This document shows, piece after piece, positions 45,016-53,624 of a stretch of DNA of 64,000 nt. Source of the DNA: Candidatus Nitrosocosmicus oleophilus (GTDB lineage: Archaea > Thermoproteota > Nitrososphaeria > Nitrososphaerales > Nitrososphaeraceae). The stretch is taken from the NCBI RefSeq assembly GCF_000802205.1, contig NZ_CP012850.1:1736001-1800000 (forward strand). Direction: 5' to 3'. Under the pieces are notes generated by a model. It did not search any database and had not been told where the DNA came from. It was given only the letters and a program-made list of their open reading frames with translations. Both the position numbers and the translations under genes were made by a program. The first letter of the stretch is position 1; the number at the start of each line of letters is the position of its first letter.

Positions 45016-45627
45016 GTGCATACAGAGCAAATAACTAAGGACAGGGTCTTTTCTGAATTAAGAAAATGTATGGATCCAGAAATTCCAGTTAATGTAGTAG
45101 ATCTTGGTTTGATTTATAATGTGGATGTTTCTGAAAAAAATAATATTGATATTAAAATGACTATGACTACTCGTGGGTGTCCCTTGCACGATACTTTAGT
45201 GAGTGACGTAAAAAAATATGTTAATACCATAGAGGGTGTTGGGGATATTAATGTACAAATAGTGTGGGATCCTCCCTGGTCTATTGAAAAAATGAATCCA
45301 GCGGTTAGGGATAAACTCGGATTCGGCAAACCAACATTGAGATTTAAGATTGACTACGAAAAGTATATGCCCATGAAGGCCGGCCAAGTGACTAAACAGG
45401 AGGATGGATCATTAGCATTGGTCAATGAAAAAGGCCAAGGATTCATGGTAAATGAAAATATCATCGAGTTTTGGGAAAATTGTACTGGAGATAAAACCAT
45501 AAACCAATTAGCTGACAATTTCTCAGAAAAATTAAGTCTCCCACGACAACAGGTAGAACAGGAGGTAGTTCAGTTAATTCAGCAACTGATGGAAGCAGAG
45601 TTGTTAATGGCTACTAATGAGAACTAA
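45016..45627 (+). CDS. MIP18/SufT-family (DUF59) protein fused to a PqqD-like domain
   Basis: Residues 1-100 are a MIP18/DUF59 domain, used in Fe-S cluster assembly and related processes: MDPEIPVNVVDLGLIY, TMTTRGCPLHDTLVSDV with its conserved Cys, and IVWDPPWSIEKM. Residues about 120-198 match PqqD: GFMVNENIIEFWENCTG, then DKTINQLADNF and VVQLIQQLMEAELL. PqqD-like domains are the peptide-recognition element of RiPP enzymes. The start is GTG, with a well-placed TATA. The two domains together are unusual and the partner is unknown. Confidence 0.85.
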   Translation: MHTEQITKDRVFSELRKCMDPEIPVNVVDLGLIYNVDVSEKNNIDIKMTMTTRGCPLHDTLVSDVKKYVNTIEGVGDINVQIVWDPPWSIEKMNPAVRDKLGFGKPTLRFKIDYEKYMPMKAGQVTKQEDGSLALVNEKGQGFMVNENIIEFWENCTGDKTINQLADNFSEKLSLPRQQVEQEVVQLIQQLMEAELLMATNEN

Positions 45628-45671
45628 TGAGAACTAATAAGGTTAAGTTAGGTAGGTAGGTAGGTCTAACC
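45614..45671. repeat. Short tandem repeats and a stem-loop after the MIP18-PqqD gene
   Basis: The 10-base unit CTAATGAGAA is repeated at 45614-45623 and 45624-45633, spanning the stop codon. It is followed by GGTAGGTAGGTAGGT at 45651-45665, flanked by GGTTA (45641) and TAACC (45667), which could pair. It may act in 3'-end formation. Confidence 0.6.
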
Positions 45672-45712
45672 ATCTCAGTCTGCTCAAGGCATGATGAGGC
45701 TTTAATTTAGTA

Positions 45713-46087
45713 TCAATTCGGTTCTTTATTGCGAGTTTCTTTCAATTTCAATGAGATTAAATTTCTTAAATCATCGTCTACCATGTCTTCCGAATTTATG
45801 TTCAATGATTTGGCAATAATTTCTAGTTTTTCCCGTTCAGATGATATCGGCCCTTGAATCTGTGGTCCTTTGTAAACGTGGTCATCGTCAGTCATTGAAG
45901 TATCTGAAACAAACATATTTTTTTGATCCATAATTTTCCCCTTGGCTTTTTCGTATTCGCCTACAAATTTACCCATAGTTTTAGAAATACTTCCAATCTT
46001 CTTTGGAAATATGAAAATAATTATGACAATAAAAATGATAAACCATTCAGAACCTGCGATATTTAACGCATAGCTTGGAAAAAACAT
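45713..46087 (-). CDS. tatA: Twin-arginine translocase TatA/TatB-like protein
   Basis: Pore-forming component of the Tat system that exports folded proteins. A single N-terminal membrane helix (EWFIIFIVIIIFIFPKKIG, about 13-31) is followed by the amphipathic helix SISKTMGKFVGEYEKAKG and a long acidic tail (124 residues total), which is the TatA plan. The FPKK hinge and the Gly at its end are characteristic. It is monocistronic. Confidence 0.85.
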   Translation of the reverse strand: MFFPSYALNIAGSEWFIIFIVIIIFIFPKKIGSISKTMGKFVGEYEKAKGKIMDQKNMFVSDTSMTDDDHVYKGPQIQGPISSEREKLEIIAKSLNINSEDMVDDDLRNLISLKLKETRNKEPN

Positions 46088-46235
46088 TGCCTAATATAAT
46101 TGGGCAAAAGCAGTAATTTTTCTTTTACTAGTGTAATAATTTCCAAAAGAACTTGTCTTAGACTCGAGCGTTTCTTAGGGGAAAAATGAGCATATTTGTC
46201 AAAATATAATAACAAGATGATAAAATATTCAAATT

Positions 46236-47639
46236 GTGAAATCAGGCGGAAACAAGGATAAGCCTAATAATCCTTTACAAGGCGATGTAATCTTAGAACC
46301 TTTCGACACTCTAATTAGAAAATTCAAATCAGGTGAATACATCGTATCAGTTTACGGCTTAGGTCATGTGGGAGCGCCAATTGCTTCTGCTTGGTTGAGG
46401 TCAGGTGTGACTGTAATCGGCGTTGATAAATCAGCAAAAGTCTTAGAAAATGCTCGCAAAGGGTTAACACATATTCCGGAACCAATGGTTAATGAAACTT
46501 TTACCAATGGCTTAAACAATAACAAATTTTTGGTTTATGATGACCCAATTCAAGCATCCCGTACTTCAAAATTGAAGATGATATGCGTTCCTGTCTTAAT
46601 AAGAAAAAACAAAGCTGATTTGGATGCTGTAAAAGAGGTGACCTTGGCGATAGGAACTGGTTTGAAGAGAAACGACATCGTGTCTGTACACCCATCAATC
46701 CCACCTGGAACTACTGAAAAGTTTTTGATACCTATTTTAGAGAAATCAAGTGGAATGAGAGCTGCATCGGATTTCTTTGTGATTTATAATCCTGAAAGAA
46801 TTTACGAAGGTCGTGCCATTTTTGACATCGAAGAGGGTCATCCTGGAATAGTGTCTTCCAATGATAATTATAGCCTAGATCTTGCGGAAAAATTGTTTGG
46901 TCTTATCTATAAGAAAGGATTAGTAAAAATCTTGGGAATTAAAACCGCTGAAGCGGAAAAGTTATTTGAAGGTGTCTACAGGGATGTGAATATAGCTCTA
47001 GCAAATGAGCTTGCACGGTTAAGTGATAGATTAAATATTGATTTTTGGCAAGCCAAGAAGGCAGCCAACTCACAGAATTTCTGTCATATCCATGATCCAG
47101 GGATTGGGGTAGGCGGTGCATGTATCCCAATCTATCCTCAATTCATTCTTGATGTTGCGATAAAAAATAAGATAAATTGTAGAATTACTAAAACAGCCAG
47201 AACAATTAACAATGATATGCCTTCGTACTCTTTAACCAACGCATTAAAAATGCTTCCAAGAAAGGTAATGAGGAAATCAAAAGTAACAATTTTAGGTCTT
47301 GCCTTTCGTGGAGGAGTTTCTGATACAAGACTTTCACCTACTTACGATATCCTAAAAGAATTGACCAGATTAAAAATTAAGGACGTTATAGTTCATGATC
47401 CGCTGGTAAAACAAGACAATCTAATTTTAAAATATAAAAATGTAGAACTAGTGAATAATTTGGATTATGCTGTTACCAATCGCGATCTAATAGTCTTGGC
47501 CACCAATCATCAAGAATATTTGAAGCTTAATGCCTCCATAATCGGTCAAACTCCCATTTACGATGGTAGAGGTTTGCTTAACCCCGACGAATTTGAAAAA
47601 AAACTTTATAGAGGAATAGGGAGACCAATTCAGCCATGA
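46236..47639 (+). CDS. UDP-sugar dehydrogenase (UDP-glucose/UDP-ManNAc 6-dehydrogenase family)
   Basis: Oxidises a UDP-hexose to the uronic acid for surface glycans. The 467-residue chain has a Rossmann start VYGLGHVGAPIASAWL (about 38-53), SIPPGTTEKFLIPIL, the NPERIYEGRA loop and the catalytic Cys in GVGGACIPIYP (about 288-298), then GLAFRGGVSDTRLSPT. The GRAIFDI wording leans to UDP-N-acetylmannosamine/glucosamine dehydrogenases. The start is GTG. It lies alone, not in an obvious glycan cluster. Confidence 0.88.
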   Translation: MKSGGNKDKPNNPLQGDVILEPFDTLIRKFKSGEYIVSVYGLGHVGAPIASAWLRSGVTVIGVDKSAKVLENARKGLTHIPEPMVNETFTNGLNNNKFLVYDDPIQASRTSKLKMICVPVLIRKNKADLDAVKEVTLAIGTGLKRNDIVSVHPSIPPGTTEKFLIPILEKSSGMRAASDFFVIYNPERIYEGRAIFDIEEGHPGIVSSNDNYSLDLAEKLFGLIYKKGLVKILGIKTAEAEKLFEGVYRDVNIALANELARLSDRLNIDFWQAKKAANSQNFCHIHDPGIGVGGACIPIYPQFILDVAIKNKINCRITKTARTINNDMPSYSLTNALKMLPRKVMRKSKVTILGLAFRGGVSDTRLSPTYDILKELTRLKIKDVIVHDPLVKQDNLILKYKNVELVNNLDYAVTNRDLIVLATNHQEYLKLNASIIGQTPIYDGRGLLNPDEFEKKLYRGIGRPIQP

Positions 47640-47704
47640 TTCGTGACTCTGCGGCAATTTGATATCTGATAACATTTTTATTTATTTTCATAACCAACAA
47701 TCTA

Positions 47705-48259
47705 ATGGTCAAGACACAGTCTTCACAAAAACTGATAGCTGGATCTCAGGCACCTGATTTCTCACTAAAAGGGGTTGACAGTAAAAAATACTCTTTAAAT
47801 GATATTAATTCGCGTGCCCTTTTGATAGTGTTTATTTGTAATCATTGTCCTTACGTTAAAGCAAGAATAAGTGATTTGATTTCATTGCAAGCTAAATTTG
47901 ATAGCTCTGATCTACAGATAATTGGAATAAATAGTAACGACCCAAGTTATGATGGAGAGGGATTTGATAACATGGTGAAATTTGCTCGAGAATATTCTCT
48001 CAATTTCCCATATCTTATTGATGAAACCCAAATGGTGGCCAAAAATTTTGGAGCAGTGTGTACCCCAGATCCATTTTTATTTGATGAATCTAAGAAACTT
48101 GCTTTTCATGGTAAAATAAATGACGCCATAGAACCTAGCTCTAATGCCACAGTCAACATTATGGAAAACAATATTCAAAAAATTCTGGATGGAAAGAAAT
48201 CTAGCATCGAAAAGGATTTTGATCCTTCGATTGGTTGTTCAATCAAATGGAGTAGCTAG
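47705..48259 (+). CDS. Thioredoxin-fold redoxin (AhpC/TSA-like)
   Basis: A 184-residue thioredoxin-like protein with GSQAPDFSLKGVDSKKYSL at the start and the redox pair in IVFICNHCPYVKARI (about 37-51). The CNHCPY motif marks a widespread redoxin subfamily, not classic peroxiredoxins, and FGAVCTPDPFLFD includes the cis-Pro loop. It likely acts as a cytoplasmic thiol reductase. A poly-T run at 48293-48300 just after it could be its terminator. Confidence 0.85.
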   Translation: MVKTQSSQKLIAGSQAPDFSLKGVDSKKYSLNDINSRALLIVFICNHCPYVKARISDLISLQAKFDSSDLQIIGINSNDPSYDGEGFDNMVKFAREYSLNFPYLIDETQMVAKNFGAVCTPDPFLFDESKKLAFHGKINDAIEPSSNATVNIMENNIQKILDGKKSSIEKDFDPSIGCSIKWSS

Positions 48260-48292
48260 AACGTTAAAAATAAAAATTTAAAGGGAAAAGCC

Positions 48293-48300
48293 TTTTTTTT
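48293..48300 (+). terminator. Poly-T run, possible archaeal terminator of the redoxin gene
   Basis: Eight consecutive T residues 33 bases after the redoxin stop, on its coding strand and before the promoter area of pepA. Archaeal terminators are often simple T-runs; no strong hairpin precedes it. Confidence 0.4.
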
Positions 48301-48342
48301 ATAATCAGTTAAGTAATTATAAAATGTGAATTCAATAAATCT

Positions 48343-49863
48343 ATGGTAAAAATATCAATAGAGAGTGTTGATAATGTAAATATTTTTGAAGGATTATTTG
48401 TCATCGGACTGGATGAAAGTAATAAAGATCTAAATTACCTCAAGAAAAATACTAAATTGATGGATGCTTTGAATACTCACAAATTCATCCATGAGGGACA
48501 TTTAGAAAATATAGGAAAATTTGGAAAAAATATAATTCTTTACATGAATGATGATGATAAGATAATAAAGATCATGTTATTAGGTATTGGAGATGGTAAA
48601 AAACTCAATGAAGATAAATTTAGACAACTTGGTGGAATAATCTCCCTTAAATCAAAGGAGTTAAATTTTCACAATGTTATAATATCTAATTTCTATTCGA
48701 GTCCTACCAATGTGGAATCAATAATCGAGGGCTTAGTCTTGTCATTGTACGAATTTAATAAATTTAAGGAAGATAGAGCAGATAAATCTCCACCAACCTT
48801 TTATGAAAATTATTCTGTGAGCATTATCACCACAGACGATTCTAATCTTAAGAATGAGATTGAAATTGGCAAGATAGTAAATATATGTGAAGCAGTCTTT
48901 TATGCCAGAGACTTAGCAAATTCTCCACCAAATGTGATAGATCCAAATGCTTTAGCGAATTCCGCAAAAACTCTAGAAAAAATGAAAAACATTCATGTTG
49001 ACATATTAAATCAAAATCAAATAAAGGACTTGGGTATGAATGGCATTATCTCGGTTGGAAAAGGAAGTGAAAATGAACCTAAGTTGATCATAGTAGAATA
49101 CAATAATTCAACCGCATCCAAAGGCAAACCAATAGTTCTTGTGGGAAAAGCAGTAACGTTTGATACTGGCGGTATATCGATCAAACCCAGCGACAGGATG
49201 GATGAAATGAAATTCGATAAGAGCGGGGGTTGTACAGTTTTAGGCATAATGAAGGCATTGGGAAATTTGGACGTCCCAATCAATGTGGTAGCGATTATCC
49301 CGGCAGTAGAAAATATGCCTTCGGGATCTTCGTACAGACCAGGGGATATTATTAGAATGTACAATGGTAAGACTGTCGAAGTTTTGAACACGGATGCTGA
49401 GGGCAGGTTGATCTTGGCTGATGCACTGGCTTATGGTATTGCCAAATATTCTCCAAAATATATTCTTGATTTTGCTACATTAACAGGTGCATGCATAATT
49501 GCCCTTGGAACAAACATAGCAGGAATTATAGGGAATGACGATAAATTGGTTAGTAAATTAGTATCACTATCCCGTATTACTGGTGAGAAGATCTGGCAAT
49601 TGCCATTATCAGAGGAGTTTTCAGATCTAATAAAGAGTAATGTTGCTACTATTAAGAACATTGGGGGCAGAACTGGTGGGACGATTACAGCTGCAGCATT
49701 TTTGTCACATTTTGTAAGTGATGTTCCATGGGCTCATTTTGATATCGCTGGAACTGCGTGGACTCAAGATGGAACTGCAGATAAGAGTTATAATCCTAAA
49801 GGCTCTACTGGATTTGGAATTCGTACTATTGTAAAATTCCTCGAAGAGAATCAAGACCAGTAA
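48343..49863 (+). CDS. pepA: Leucyl aminopeptidase (M17 family)
   Basis: Two-metal peptidase releasing N-terminal residues. The 506-residue protein has metal-binding LVGKAVTFDTGGISIKPSD (about 266-284), FDKSGGCTVLG and the family signature VEVLNTDAEGRLILADAL (about 344-361). The N-terminal macro-like domain (to about 170) is present. Length and motifs are complete, so it should be active. A TATA-like ATTATAAAATG lies at about 48316. Confidence 0.93.
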   Translation: MVKISIESVDNVNIFEGLFVIGLDESNKDLNYLKKNTKLMDALNTHKFIHEGHLENIGKFGKNIILYMNDDDKIIKIMLLGIGDGKKLNEDKFRQLGGIISLKSKELNFHNVIISNFYSSPTNVESIIEGLVLSLYEFNKFKEDRADKSPPTFYENYSVSIITTDDSNLKNEIEIGKIVNICEAVFYARDLANSPPNVIDPNALANSAKTLEKMKNIHVDILNQNQIKDLGMNGIISVGKGSENEPKLIIVEYNNSTASKGKPIVLVGKAVTFDTGGISIKPSDRMDEMKFDKSGGCTVLGIMKALGNLDVPINVVAIIPAVENMPSGSSYRPGDIIRMYNGKTVEVLNTDAEGRLILADALAYGIAKYSPKYILDFATLTGACIIALGTNIAGIIGNDDKLVSKLVSLSRITGEKIWQLPLSEEFSDLIKSNVATIKNIGGRTGGTITAAAFLSHFVSDVPWAHFDIAGTAWTQDGTADKSYNPKGSTGFGIRTIVKFLEENQDQ

Positions 49864-49930
49864 CATATTTCTATTTTTGTCATGATTTCTATTGTAATTG
49901 TTTTACTCTGGGTGAAAATGATTAAATTAA

Positions 49931-50049
49931 AGGTGCCAGCACTGCTGTTTCCCAACGGCTCACGCACGTCAGTATCCAGCAGCGACATCAGGTTTGACTT
50001 CCGGGTTCGGAATGGGACCGGGTCGGGCCCTAACGCTATGGCCGGCTAT
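49931..50049 (-). rRNA. rrf: 5S ribosomal RNA (stand-alone)
   Basis: On the minus strand the segment reads with the universal 5S core CCATTCCGAACCCGGAAGTC (about 50015 to 49996). The 5' GCCGGC (50041-50046 reversed) can pair with GCTGGC (49935-49940 reversed) to form helix I, giving a molecule of roughly 117-119 bases. Its GC content is far above the flanks. No 16S or 23S gene is near, so it is an unlinked 5S gene, as in many thaumarchaea. Ends are approximate. The plus-strand open frame across it is spurious. Confidence 0.93.
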
Positions 50050-50647
50050 CTTTTATTATGTTTCCATCAATTTAATCCTTCCTATGTGTTCTACCTGTGA
50101 ATCAAGAATTCCAAAACCTAGGTGGCATAATAAATTTATGAATCAGGTATATTACATATGTGATTACTGACCCAGTTTTTAAGAATGGGGATAACAATCA
50201 TTACTTAGCATATCAAATTATACAATTTTCATTATAGATTTGCAAACAACAATATCTGTATGAGGATGTTTCCCAATGTAAGAAACCTATGAGATATTTA
50301 AGACATTGTTTATTTACAACCGTGATAGTTTCATTATATGCAAGGCTTGTAGTTTTGCTAAGTGAAAGATTGGTGGATAGTCAGCTGGAGGATAAAGACC
50401 CTGGTGTACACACTATGATTGTAAGAACCTGCATGTAGCAAATTTATTGCATCAATTTTGATAGAAATTCATTGATTTCTGCTTATATTATAATCTCTTT
50501 GGTCTTTGGTAGTTTGTTTAATTCTTCTAGTTAAAGACAATATTTGCTTTCAAGATTAACAAAATATTTTAGATGCTGCCTTTTGACTATTTTCCTCACT
50601 CTAATTCACGATTTATATAAAAGATTTGTGAATATTATACTAAGCAA
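50050..50647. other. Intergenic region between 5S rRNA and ABCE1
   Basis: About 600 AT-rich bases that must hold the 5S promoter (left) and the ABCE1 promoter (right). A less AT-rich patch at 50335-50440 has ends that can pair (ATATGCAAGG with CCTGCATGTA, one bulge) and could be a small structured RNA, but no known family was recognised. No credible protein gene. Confidence 0.5.
50612..50623 (+). promoter_or_regulatory. TATA box of the ABCE1 gene
   Basis: TTTATATAAAAG centred about 31 bases before the TTG start at 50648, consistent with a leaderless or nearly leaderless transcript. Confidence 0.65.
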
Positions 50648-52456
50648 TTGGATAAACATGGAAATTTGACTCATAGAGTTGCTGTTTTAGACCAGGAATT
50701 GTGCCAACCAAGAAAGTGTGGTCTTGAGTGCATCATCTATTGTCCTGTAAACAAGACTGGTGGGGAATGTATTATTCAAAGGCCAGATGATGGGAAGGCT
50801 GTTATTTCTGAGGAATTGTGTACTGGATGTACTATTTGTATTAAAAAGTGTCCTTTTGATGCTATTGTAATAGTAAATCTGGCTCAGGAAATTGGTGTAG
50901 ACAAAATACATCAATATGGAGTCAATAGCTTTAGGTTATATAAAATTCCTATACCAAAGGAAGGGACTGTAACAGGTATTGTGGGTAGGAACGGTATGGG
51001 AAAGTCTACAATAATAAATCTGCTTTCAGGAAATATAAAACCTAATTTTGGTAACTATGATAAGGAATTAGGTTGGGATGAAATTTTAACAAAGTTATCA
51101 AACATCGAGCTTCGGAAACACTTTGAGAAAATTCAATCCAAATCATTACGTACATCAATAAAACCTCAGCTTGTATATCTAATTCCTAAGGTTTTCAAAG
51201 GTACAGTATCTGAATTACTGAAAAAATATGATGAGCGGGGGGTTTCGGATTTATTGATAGAAGAGTTAAGTCTAAAATATTCCCTGGATAGGGACCTTTC
51301 TACCCTAAGTGGTGGAGAATTACAAAGGGTAGCAGTTGCCGTTGCTGCTGCCAAGGATGCAGAATATTACTTTTTTGATGAACCTTCTTCTTTTAATGAT
51401 ATTTATCAGCGATTGGCTGTGGGACGGGTTATTAATAATTTGGCTAAAGAGGGTAAAACTGTAATGATTGTAGAACATGATATGTCTTTACTTGATTACT
51501 TATCAGATAACATCTACATCACTTATGGAGAACCTGGTGCCTATGGTATCGTATCGTCACTTCAAAGCACTAAAGTTGGCATAAATAATTTCTTAGAAGG
51601 GTATATTCCTACTGAAAATGTTAGGTTCAGAGATAAAGCGTATAAATTTGATATATCCAGTATTACCGAGACTGTTCTCTCATCTTCACCTATAGTGGAA
51701 TATACTGCTCTAACGAAAACCCTTGGTCAATTCTCTCTGACTGTTGATAAGGGGGAAATTCATGAAGGGGAGGTAGTTGGAATTGTTGGGGCAAATGCCT
51801 TGGGTAAGACTACCTTTATGCGAATGCTGGCTGGCATTGAAAAAATTGATAAAGGTAGCCTCGACACTACCGTAAGAATATCCTACAAACCTCAATATCT
51901 CAACCAAGATATAGATGGCGATGTTCGTTCGCTAATCTATTCTACAAACGGTGGGCCATTCGAAGGCACTACGGTAGAAGAGCATGTCTTTTCTCCACTA
52001 GGAATCAAAAAGTTGTATGACAAATCCATAAAGGGGCTCAGTGGGGGTGAATTGCAAAAGGTGGCTATATCACTATCCCTGATAAGGCCGGCTGATGTGT
52101 ACGCGCTAGATGAACCCTCTGCATTTCTCGATATTGAAGATAGAATAACATTTGCGAAATTCATACAAAGATTTACTAAATCAAATGGCAAGTCTGCACT
52201 AATTATAGACCATGACATTCAATTAATAGATCTGGTTTCGGATAGGTTGGTTATGTTTGAAGGCATCCCTGGTATAAATGGGACCGGCACGTCTCCCACT
52301 ACCAAGGAAATTGGGATGAACAATTTTCTTCAATCCCTTTCGATTTCATTTAGAAGAGATGAGACAACTGGTAGACCTAGAGTTAACAAAGATAGCAGCA
52401 GGCTGGACAGACAGCAAAAAACAGATGGTAATTACTACTACTTGAAAAACAAATAG
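50648..52456 (+). CDS. ABCE1/Rli1 ribosome-recycling ATPase
   Basis: Splits ribosomes after termination. The N-terminus has eight cysteines in two 4Fe-4S motifs (CQPRKCGLECIIYC and CTGCTICIKKCPFD). Two ABC domains follow: Walker A VGRNGMGKST and GANALGKTTF, signatures LSGGELQRV and LSGGELQKV, Walker B FFDEPSS and ALDEPSAF. The chain of 602 residues matches the family along its length. The start is TTG. A Ser/Arg-rich tail ends the protein. It probably shares a transcript with the Trm5-like gene 21 bases on. Confidence 0.97.
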   Translation: MDKHGNLTHRVAVLDQELCQPRKCGLECIIYCPVNKTGGECIIQRPDDGKAVISEELCTGCTICIKKCPFDAIVIVNLAQEIGVDKIHQYGVNSFRLYKIPIPKEGTVTGIVGRNGMGKSTIINLLSGNIKPNFGNYDKELGWDEILTKLSNIELRKHFEKIQSKSLRTSIKPQLVYLIPKVFKGTVSELLKKYDERGVSDLLIEELSLKYSLDRDLSTLSGGELQRVAVAVAAAKDAEYYFFDEPSSFNDIYQRLAVGRVINNLAKEGKTVMIVEHDMSLLDYLSDNIYITYGEPGAYGIVSSLQSTKVGINNFLEGYIPTENVRFRDKAYKFDISSITETVLSSSPIVEYTALTKTLGQFSLTVDKGEIHEGEVVGIVGANALGKTTFMRMLAGIEKIDKGSLDTTVRISYKPQYLNQDIDGDVRSLIYSTNGGPFEGTTVEEHVFSPLGIKKLYDKSIKGLSGGELQKVAISLSLIRPADVYALDEPSAFLDIEDRITFAKFIQRFTKSNGKSALIIDHDIQLIDLVSDRLVMFEGIPGINGTGTSPTTKEIGMNNFLQSLSISFRRDETTGRPRVNKDSSRLDRQQKTDGNYYYLKNK

Positions 52457-52477
52457 GTCTACTAGTTGTAATTCTAG

Positions 52478-53323
52478 ATGAGTAAATTTTTAAAAAAACT
52501 TCTCAAAGGGGTATTGGCAGAAGAAGACCTCGAAAAAGTTTATTCTTCATTTGATATGATAGGCGATATAGCCATCATCAAAATACCCGATTCTTTATTA
52601 ACAAAAAAAAATATCATTGGAGAAGTCATACTTGAAAGTATAAAAAACCTAAAAACCGTTTTTTTACAGAGGTCTTCAGTTTCTGGTGAATACAGGCTAC
52701 GAGGGCTAGAAGTTATTGCTGGAAATGAGAAATACGTTACTTACTATCGGGAGTATGGTTGCAAATTTTTAGTTAATGTAGCCACTACATATTTCTCACC
52801 TAGATTGTCCACCGAACGACTCCGAATTTCAAACTTGGTTTCTCCTGGAGAAATAGTAGTAAATATGTTTGCAGGAGTCGGAACATTTTCAGTAATAATG
52901 GCAAAAAAGCATCAAATCAAGGTTTATAATATTGATTCTAACTTGGATGCTTATATCTTGAGCATTATGAATTCAAGAATAAACAGATTAACGGATCGCA
53001 TCTTTTCAATACATGGAGATTCTCAGTATGTACTAAGTTCAAACAGCTTCAAAAACCGCATTGATAGAGTGCTACTTCCATTACCTGAAAGGGCTCATGA
53101 GTTTGTAGATGTTTCCATAAATTGCCTAAGACCCACTGGAGGGCGTTTACATTTCTTCTCGCATATAAAAAGTGATACCAAAGCTGGGGTTGTCCCAACT
53201 TCTGAGGCCCATATTCACAACCTCTTCTCAAAGTACGATTTTGAAATAGAACATACCCAAATAGTTAGAGATGTAGCTCCACGACTCTATCAAACAGTTA
53301 CGGACCTTTTTATTTCCAAATGA
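52478..53323 (+). CDS. Trm5/TYW2-family tRNA methyltransferase
   Basis: Class I SAM methyltransferase expected to act at position 37 of tRNA. The SAM site is VVNMFAGVGTFSVIMAKK (about 127-144), with the acidic VYNIDSN after it, and the family's catalytic NLP-type motif appears as VLLPLPERAHEF. The N-terminal IGDIAIIKIPDSLL and SGEYRLRGLEVI match Trm5. At 281 residues it is short for Trm5 with its D1 domain, so TYW2-like activity is an alternative. It follows ABCE1 by 21 bases. Confidence 0.8.
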   Translation: MSKFLKKLLKGVLAEEDLEKVYSSFDMIGDIAIIKIPDSLLTKKNIIGEVILESIKNLKTVFLQRSSVSGEYRLRGLEVIAGNEKYVTYYREYGCKFLVNVATTYFSPRLSTERLRISNLVSPGEIVVNMFAGVGTFSVIMAKKHQIKVYNIDSNLDAYILSIMNSRINRLTDRIFSIHGDSQYVLSSNSFKNRIDRVLLPLPERAHEFVDVSINCLRPTGGRLHFFSHIKSDTKAGVVPTSEAHIHNLFSKYDFEIEHTQIVRDVAPRLYQTVTDLFISK

Positions 53324-53347
53324 ACCGATTTATTTAGCAAGGGAATC

Positions 53348-53557
53348 TTACTTTGCATTAGTATTTTTTTCATTGACTGTAAGTGTAACCCCAATCCACC
53401 CTACTATAAAGAATATTACGCCTACTATCACAACAATAGTTAACTTTAGTAATAAAATACCCAAATCCGTTGCAAAGAGAGTATAAGTATAAGCAGCGAA
53501 AAAAGAGATTGCTATCAAGATTAATACGATGCCCTTGATTCTTTCGATTCCATTCAT
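53348..53557 (-). CDS. Small two-span membrane protein (69 aa)
   Basis: Two hydrophobic segments, about 10-28 (VLILIAISFFAAYTYTLF) and 35-58 (LLKLTIVVIVGVIFFIVGWI), separated by a short loop, with a hydrophilic Asn/Lys tail. It is a plausible small inner-membrane protein; no family is recognised. It lies between the stop of the Trm5-like gene (24 bases) and the cobT-like stop region. Confidence 0.65.
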   Translation of the reverse strand: MNGIERIKGIVLILIAISFFAAYTYTLFATDLGILLLKLTIVVIVGVIFFIVGWIGVTLTVNEKNTNAK

Positions 53558-53624
53558 AGTTTTCTCATTCTAAAACTCTTGTATTTAAACTATCGAATTG
53601 TTAATAAATTAAAAGTTTGGCATA

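Noticed and set aside
49882-50100. Plus-strand 72-codon ORF
   Set aside because: It is antisense to the 5S rRNA gene; its residues simply read through the complement of the conserved 5S core.
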